Assembly (NCBI GenBank): GCA_019114015.1
Contig: DXGG01000105.1
Location: forward strand, 1-9,013
Source: Candidatus Onthomorpha intestinigallinarum
GTDB taxonomy: Bacteria > Bacteroidota > Bacteroidia > Bacteroidales > P3
Length of the DNA: 9,013 bases
Reading direction: 5' to 3'
Shown: piece after piece, positions 6,613-9,013 of the stretch
Numbering within the stretch: position 1 is the stretch's first letter
Layout of the letters: every line of letters starts with the position of its first letter
The notes under the pieces: model-generated
What the model saw: only the letters and a program-made list of their open reading frames with translations
Database searches by the model: none
Told to the model about the DNA's origin: nothing
Program-made: the position numbers and the translations under genes

Positions 6613-7188
6613 ATGGCAAGTTTAAAAGGAACAAAAACAGAAGTCAATCTTTTGAAGTCTTTCGCAGGCGAATCGCAGGCCAAGAACCGTTATACTTTTT
6701 TCTCCAAACAGGCACAGAAGGACGGATATGAACAGATAGCAGCAATATTCATGGAAACGGCCTTGCAGGAAGAACAGCATGCAAAGACGTTTTTCAAATT
6801 CCTTGAGGGCGGTATGGTCGAGATAACGGCTTCCTATCCTGCCGGAGTGATAGGCGGAACGATGGAAAACCTTAAAGCGGCGGCGGAAGGAGAACATGAA
6901 GAGTGGAGCAAGGACTATCCTGAATTCGCAAGAATAGCAAGGGAGGAAGGTTTCAATGAAATAGCGAATACGTTCGAGCTTGTGGCGACGGTGGAAAAGG
7001 AACATGAGACCAGATACAACGCCTTGTATGCCAACATGGCCGAATCCAGAGTGTTTGAAAGAGAAGAGGAAACCGTGTGGGTTTGTCGCAAGTGCGGATA
7101 TCATCACAAGGGTAAAAAGGCTCCTCAGATGTGTCCTTGCTGCAAGCATCCTCAGGCATATTATGAAATAAAGCCTAAGAATTATTAG
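6613..7188 (+). CDS. rbr: Rubrerythrin
   Basis: A cytoplasmic non-haem iron peroxidase that reduces hydrogen peroxide to water using electrons from rubredoxin or NAD(P)H-linked reductases, a main oxidative-stress defence of anaerobes. The start is ATG 6613, giving MASLKGTKTE, the common family N-terminus, and 191 residues, the classical length; a GTG at 6604 would add three residues and is less likely. The ferritin-like diiron domain shows Glu20 (FAGESQA), Glu53 and His56 (EEQH), Glu94 and Glu97 (GEHEEW), and Glu128/His131 (EKEH). The C-terminal rubredoxin domain has Cys158-x-x-Cys161 and Cys174-x-x-Cys177 for a single iron. All ligands are present, so the enzyme should be active. It has its own strong promoter at 6535-6566 and is followed after 4 bases by a gene for an exported SGNH-like protein. 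Peroxide-responsive control is plausible, but no operator is recognised. Confidence 0.96.
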   Translation: MASLKGTKTEVNLLKSFAGESQAKNRYTFFSKQAQKDGYEQIAAIFMETALQEEQHAKTFFKFLEGGMVEITASYPAGVIGGTMENLKAAAEGEHEEWSKDYPEFARIAREEGFNEIANTFELVATVEKEHETRYNALYANMAESRVFEREEETVWVCRKCGYHHKGKKAPQMCPCCKHPQAYYEIKPKNY

Positions 7189-7192
7189 TCGG

Positions 7193-8248
7193 ATGAGAAT
7201 ACAAAAATTTGTTGCATGTTTCCTCTTGGGCTGTTTGGTCGTTTCGACTCTTTCGGCCCAGGAGTCGAAACGTGTTTTGTTCATAGGCAACAGCTATACT
7301 TATGTCAATGATTTGCCTGGTGTGTTCTCGGAATTGTCTTCTTCCGTCGGCAGACATGCAGACTGTGAGATGATTGCCGGAGGTGGCATGAGGTTCATGC
7401 AACATGCTTCAAGCGAAGAGGTGTTGACGGCTTTGCAGACCGGACAATGGGATTACGTCGTGTTGCAGGGGCAGAGTCAGGAGGGCGCTTTTCCTTTCGG
7501 ACAGTTCATGCAGGAGGTTTATCCTTATGCCAGAACGCTGGATTCTTTGGCAAAGGCTTGCAATAGTAATACGGAAGTATTGTTGTTTATGACATGGGGA
7601 TACAGATATGGTGACCCGATGAATTGTCCTTATTATGATGCTTTCTGCACCTTCGAGTCCATGTCGCTTCGTCTGAGGGAAAACTACTGTATGATGGCAA
7701 GGGACTTTTCTTCAAGCGTTGCTCCAGTGGGTGTTGCGTGGCTCCGTTCCGTACAACAGGATTCCACTGTCGTATTGCACAGCTCCGACAATTCGCATCC
7801 TTCACTCAATGGTACATATCTTGCAGCCTGTTGTTTCTACGGCCTTGTTTTCGGGGAGGAAATACATACGGATTATCTCCTTCAGGGCATGAACGGGCAG
7901 GATGCGGTCTATTTGCAGGATGTGGCCAACAGGGCGGTTGTCGACAGTTTGAACTGGTGGCGTACTCAGGATGCTTCACTCGATCGTAATGAAACGATGG
8001 ATGATTGTTCCGAAATGAACTTCAGGACGATTGTTCAGGACGGTGTCGTAAAGGTGGAATTGAACGGATTGGAATCCGAAGCGACTGTTTGTTTGTATGA
8101 CGTAACGGGACGGCAGATAGATGTGCGTACGACGACAAACTGTCCGAATGCCGCAATCTTTCTTTCGACCAAAGGCAGGAAGGGATGTTTTGTGGTCAAT
8201 GTCTTGTATGAAGGTCGGCGATACGGCAGGAAAACGGTTGTTATCTGA
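7193..8248 (+). CDS. Secreted DUF4886/SGNH-hydrolase-like protein with type IX sorting domain
   Basis: A 351-residue secreted protein of the DUF4886 group within the SGNH/GDSL hydrolase fold. A signal peptide occupies residues 1-23 (hydrophobic core about 8-20, cleavage near LSAQ). FIGNSYT (30-36) is block I with candidate nucleophile Ser34. GGG (63-65) and QGQSQ (92-96) take the places of blocks II and III. SSDNSHPSLNGTY (197-209) is block V, with Asp199 and His202 completing a likely triad. From about 283 to 351 a beta-rich tail with LYDVTGRQID (301-310), KGCFVVNVLYEG (330-341) and a terminal KTVVI matches type A C-terminal domains of type IX secretion cargo, so the protein is probably moved to the cell surface or outside. 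The likely activity is ester or acetyl hydrolysis on glycans; the substrate is unknown. It lies 4 bases after rubrerythrin, and its stop overlaps the convergent gene by 8 bases. Confidence 0.85.
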   Translation: MRIQKFVACFLLGCLVVSTLSAQESKRVLFIGNSYTYVNDLPGVFSELSSSVGRHADCEMIAGGGMRFMQHASSEEVLTALQTGQWDYVVLQGQSQEGAFPFGQFMQEVYPYARTLDSLAKACNSNTEVLLFMTWGYRYGDPMNCPYYDAFCTFESMSLRLRENYCMMARDFSSSVAPVGVAWLRSVQQDSTVVLHSSDNSHPSLNGTYLAACCFYGLVFGEEIHTDYLLQGMNGQDAVYLQDVANRAVVDSLNWWRTQDASLDRNETMDDCSEMNFRTIVQDGVVKVELNGLESEATVCLYDVTGRQIDVRTTTNCPNAAIFLSTKGRKGCFVVNVLYEGRRYGRKTVVI

Positions 8249-8684
8249 TGCCGTTGGCCAGTTTCAGCAGATATTCCATCTGATAGTATATGGCATTCAT
8301 GTCGCTTTCGGATTTGGCCGGCAGATACGTGCGGGGAAACTCGCTGTAATAGTTTTGGTCGTCTCCCACTATGCCTTTTTCCGTTATGCAGTTTGTTCCG
8401 TCTATGCAGTTGACCCATACCTTGTATCCGCTCATGCTTACGTCTTTGGAAATGGTCACTTGAGTTAGATCTATCTTCAGAGATGTTTCCGAACCTTTGT
8501 TGTCGGTCCACAGATAAGACAGATAACCTGCTCCGTCTATCGTAAATTCCTTGTATTGTCCGTCCTTGATGCTCGTGGCTATTATTTCGCAGCTTTCATC
8601 TATTCTTTGGGCCTGCACGAAGTTGAAGGCATTGACGGCCGACAATATTATGATGGATGCCAAAACTTTTCTCATGTTATTCAT
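8241..8684 (-). CDS. Small exported protein of unknown function
   Basis: A 147-residue protein with a clear signal peptide and no recognised family. The N-terminus MNNMRKVLASIIILSAVNAF is followed by FNFVQAQ, with cleavage expected at VQA before QRI, giving a mature protein of about 122 residues. The mature part is polar and probably beta-rich, with cysteines at 32, 93 and 99, aromatic strand-like stretches (GYLSYLWT at 53-60, GYKVWVNC at 86-93) and a helical end (MNAIYYQMEYLLKLANGIR from 129). The start at 8684 is used; the methionine at 8675 is an equally good start with a better signal peptide. It begins 14 bases after the stop of another minus-strand gene, so the two probably form an operon. 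Its stop codon overlaps the end of the convergent SGNH gene. The signal peptide and gene reality are well supported; function is unknown. Confidence 0.75.
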   Translation of the reverse strand: MNNMRKVLASIIILSAVNAFNFVQAQRIDESCEIIATSIKDGQYKEFTIDGAGYLSYLWTDNKGSETSLKIDLTQVTISKDVSMSGYKVWVNCIDGTNCITEKGIVGDDQNYYSEFPRTYLPAKSESDMNAIYYQMEYLLKLANGIR

Positions 8685-8698
8685 ATTGTATTTTACTG

Positions 8699-9013
8699 TT
8701 ATCTTTCATATTCCCGGAAATGTAACGACCCGGTTGGCATTTTCAGACTTTTGACCTTTACGCTTTTCAGTTTGTCAGGCTTTTCCGGATCGTAGTTCAG
8801 GTAAATGTCTGTTACGGAATACATCCATTTTTCTCCCATTCTGGTGTAGAACAAATAGGTTTTGGTGCCGTAGTGGTAATTCAGATACATGTAATATTCC
8901 TTTATGGAATTGAATTTCAGGATGTACGAATCTTCGTTTATTTTCTTGTTCTTTTTGATTTTTATCTTGAATTCCTTTTTCATTTCGTCCTTGGTCAGTT
9001 CTCTTTTTTCACC
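8699..9013 (-). CDS. Hypothetical protein, probably 5' partial at window edge
   Basis: A minus-strand reading frame ending at a TAA at 8699-8701 and not recognised as any family. An ATG at 8983 would give a 94-residue protein, but the frame stays open for ten more codons to the window edge (GEKRELTKDE), in protein-like sequence, so the gene probably starts beyond 9013. An AGGA eight bases before the 8983 ATG leaves the shorter start possible. The visible part is strongly basic at first (KKEFKIKIKKNKKI), then rich in tyrosine and aromatic residues, with strand-like text such as KTYLFYTRMGEKWMYSV and a C-terminal SLHFREYER. No signal peptide or membrane segment is seen in this portion. Its end is 14 bases before the small exported protein gene on the same strand, suggesting joint transcription. 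It may be an envelope or exported protein like its neighbour, but this is only inference. Confidence 0.65.
   Translation of the reverse strand, partial: GEKRELTKDEMKKEFKIKIKKNKKINEDSYILKFNSIKEYYMYLNYHYGTKTYLFYTRMGEKWMYSVTDIYLNYDPEKPDKLKSVKVKSLKMPTGSLHFREYER

Overview
The window looks like a chromosomal segment of a Bacteroidota bacterium, most likely of the order Bacteroidales. The evidence is a set of families typical of that phylum (DUF4838 glycosidase-type protein, DUF4199 membrane protein, DUF4886 SGNH-like protein with a type IX secretion tail), a near-perfect Bacteroidetes-type promoter (TTTG, 20 bases, TATATTTG) ahead of the rubrerythrin gene, and weak or absent Shine-Dalgarno sequences. 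No rRNA, tRNA, CRISPR array, transposase or phage gene is visible.

Layout. Positions 1-1553 hold the 3' part of a DUF4838 / discoidin-like carbohydrate-active protein that begins outside the window. After a 140-base gap, a tightly packed plus-strand run spans 1694-6404: DUF4199 membrane protein, family 2 glycosyltransferase with two C-terminal membrane helices, GmhA-type sedoheptulose-7-phosphate isomerase, GmhB-type HAD phosphatase, an exported MORN-like repeat protein, and an MnmA-type tRNA thiouridylase. Gaps are 3 to 16 bases or the genes overlap, so this is probably one operon. The first four suggest cell-envelope glycan work: GmhA and GmhB make early heptose precursors, and the glycosyltransferase would load a sugar onto a lipid carrier or glycan. 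The kinase and nucleotidyltransferase needed to finish an activated heptose are not in the window.

Positions 6405-6612 are non-coding and hold a 21-base tandem repeat with a matching inverted arm, then the promoter. Rubrerythrin (peroxide defence in anaerobes) follows, and 4 bases after it an exported SGNH/DUF4886 protein with a C-terminal type IX sorting domain. That gene converges on, and overlaps by 8 bases, a minus-strand pair of unrecognised small genes (8241-8684 and 8699 to the window edge).

No clearly new multi-gene system is evident. The points most worth a second look are the 21-base repeat/inverted-repeat element before the rubrerythrin promoter, the pairing of rubrerythrin with a type IX secreted SGNH protein, the GmhB-like enzyme lacking its zinc ligands, and the unidentified convergent gene pair at the right edge.
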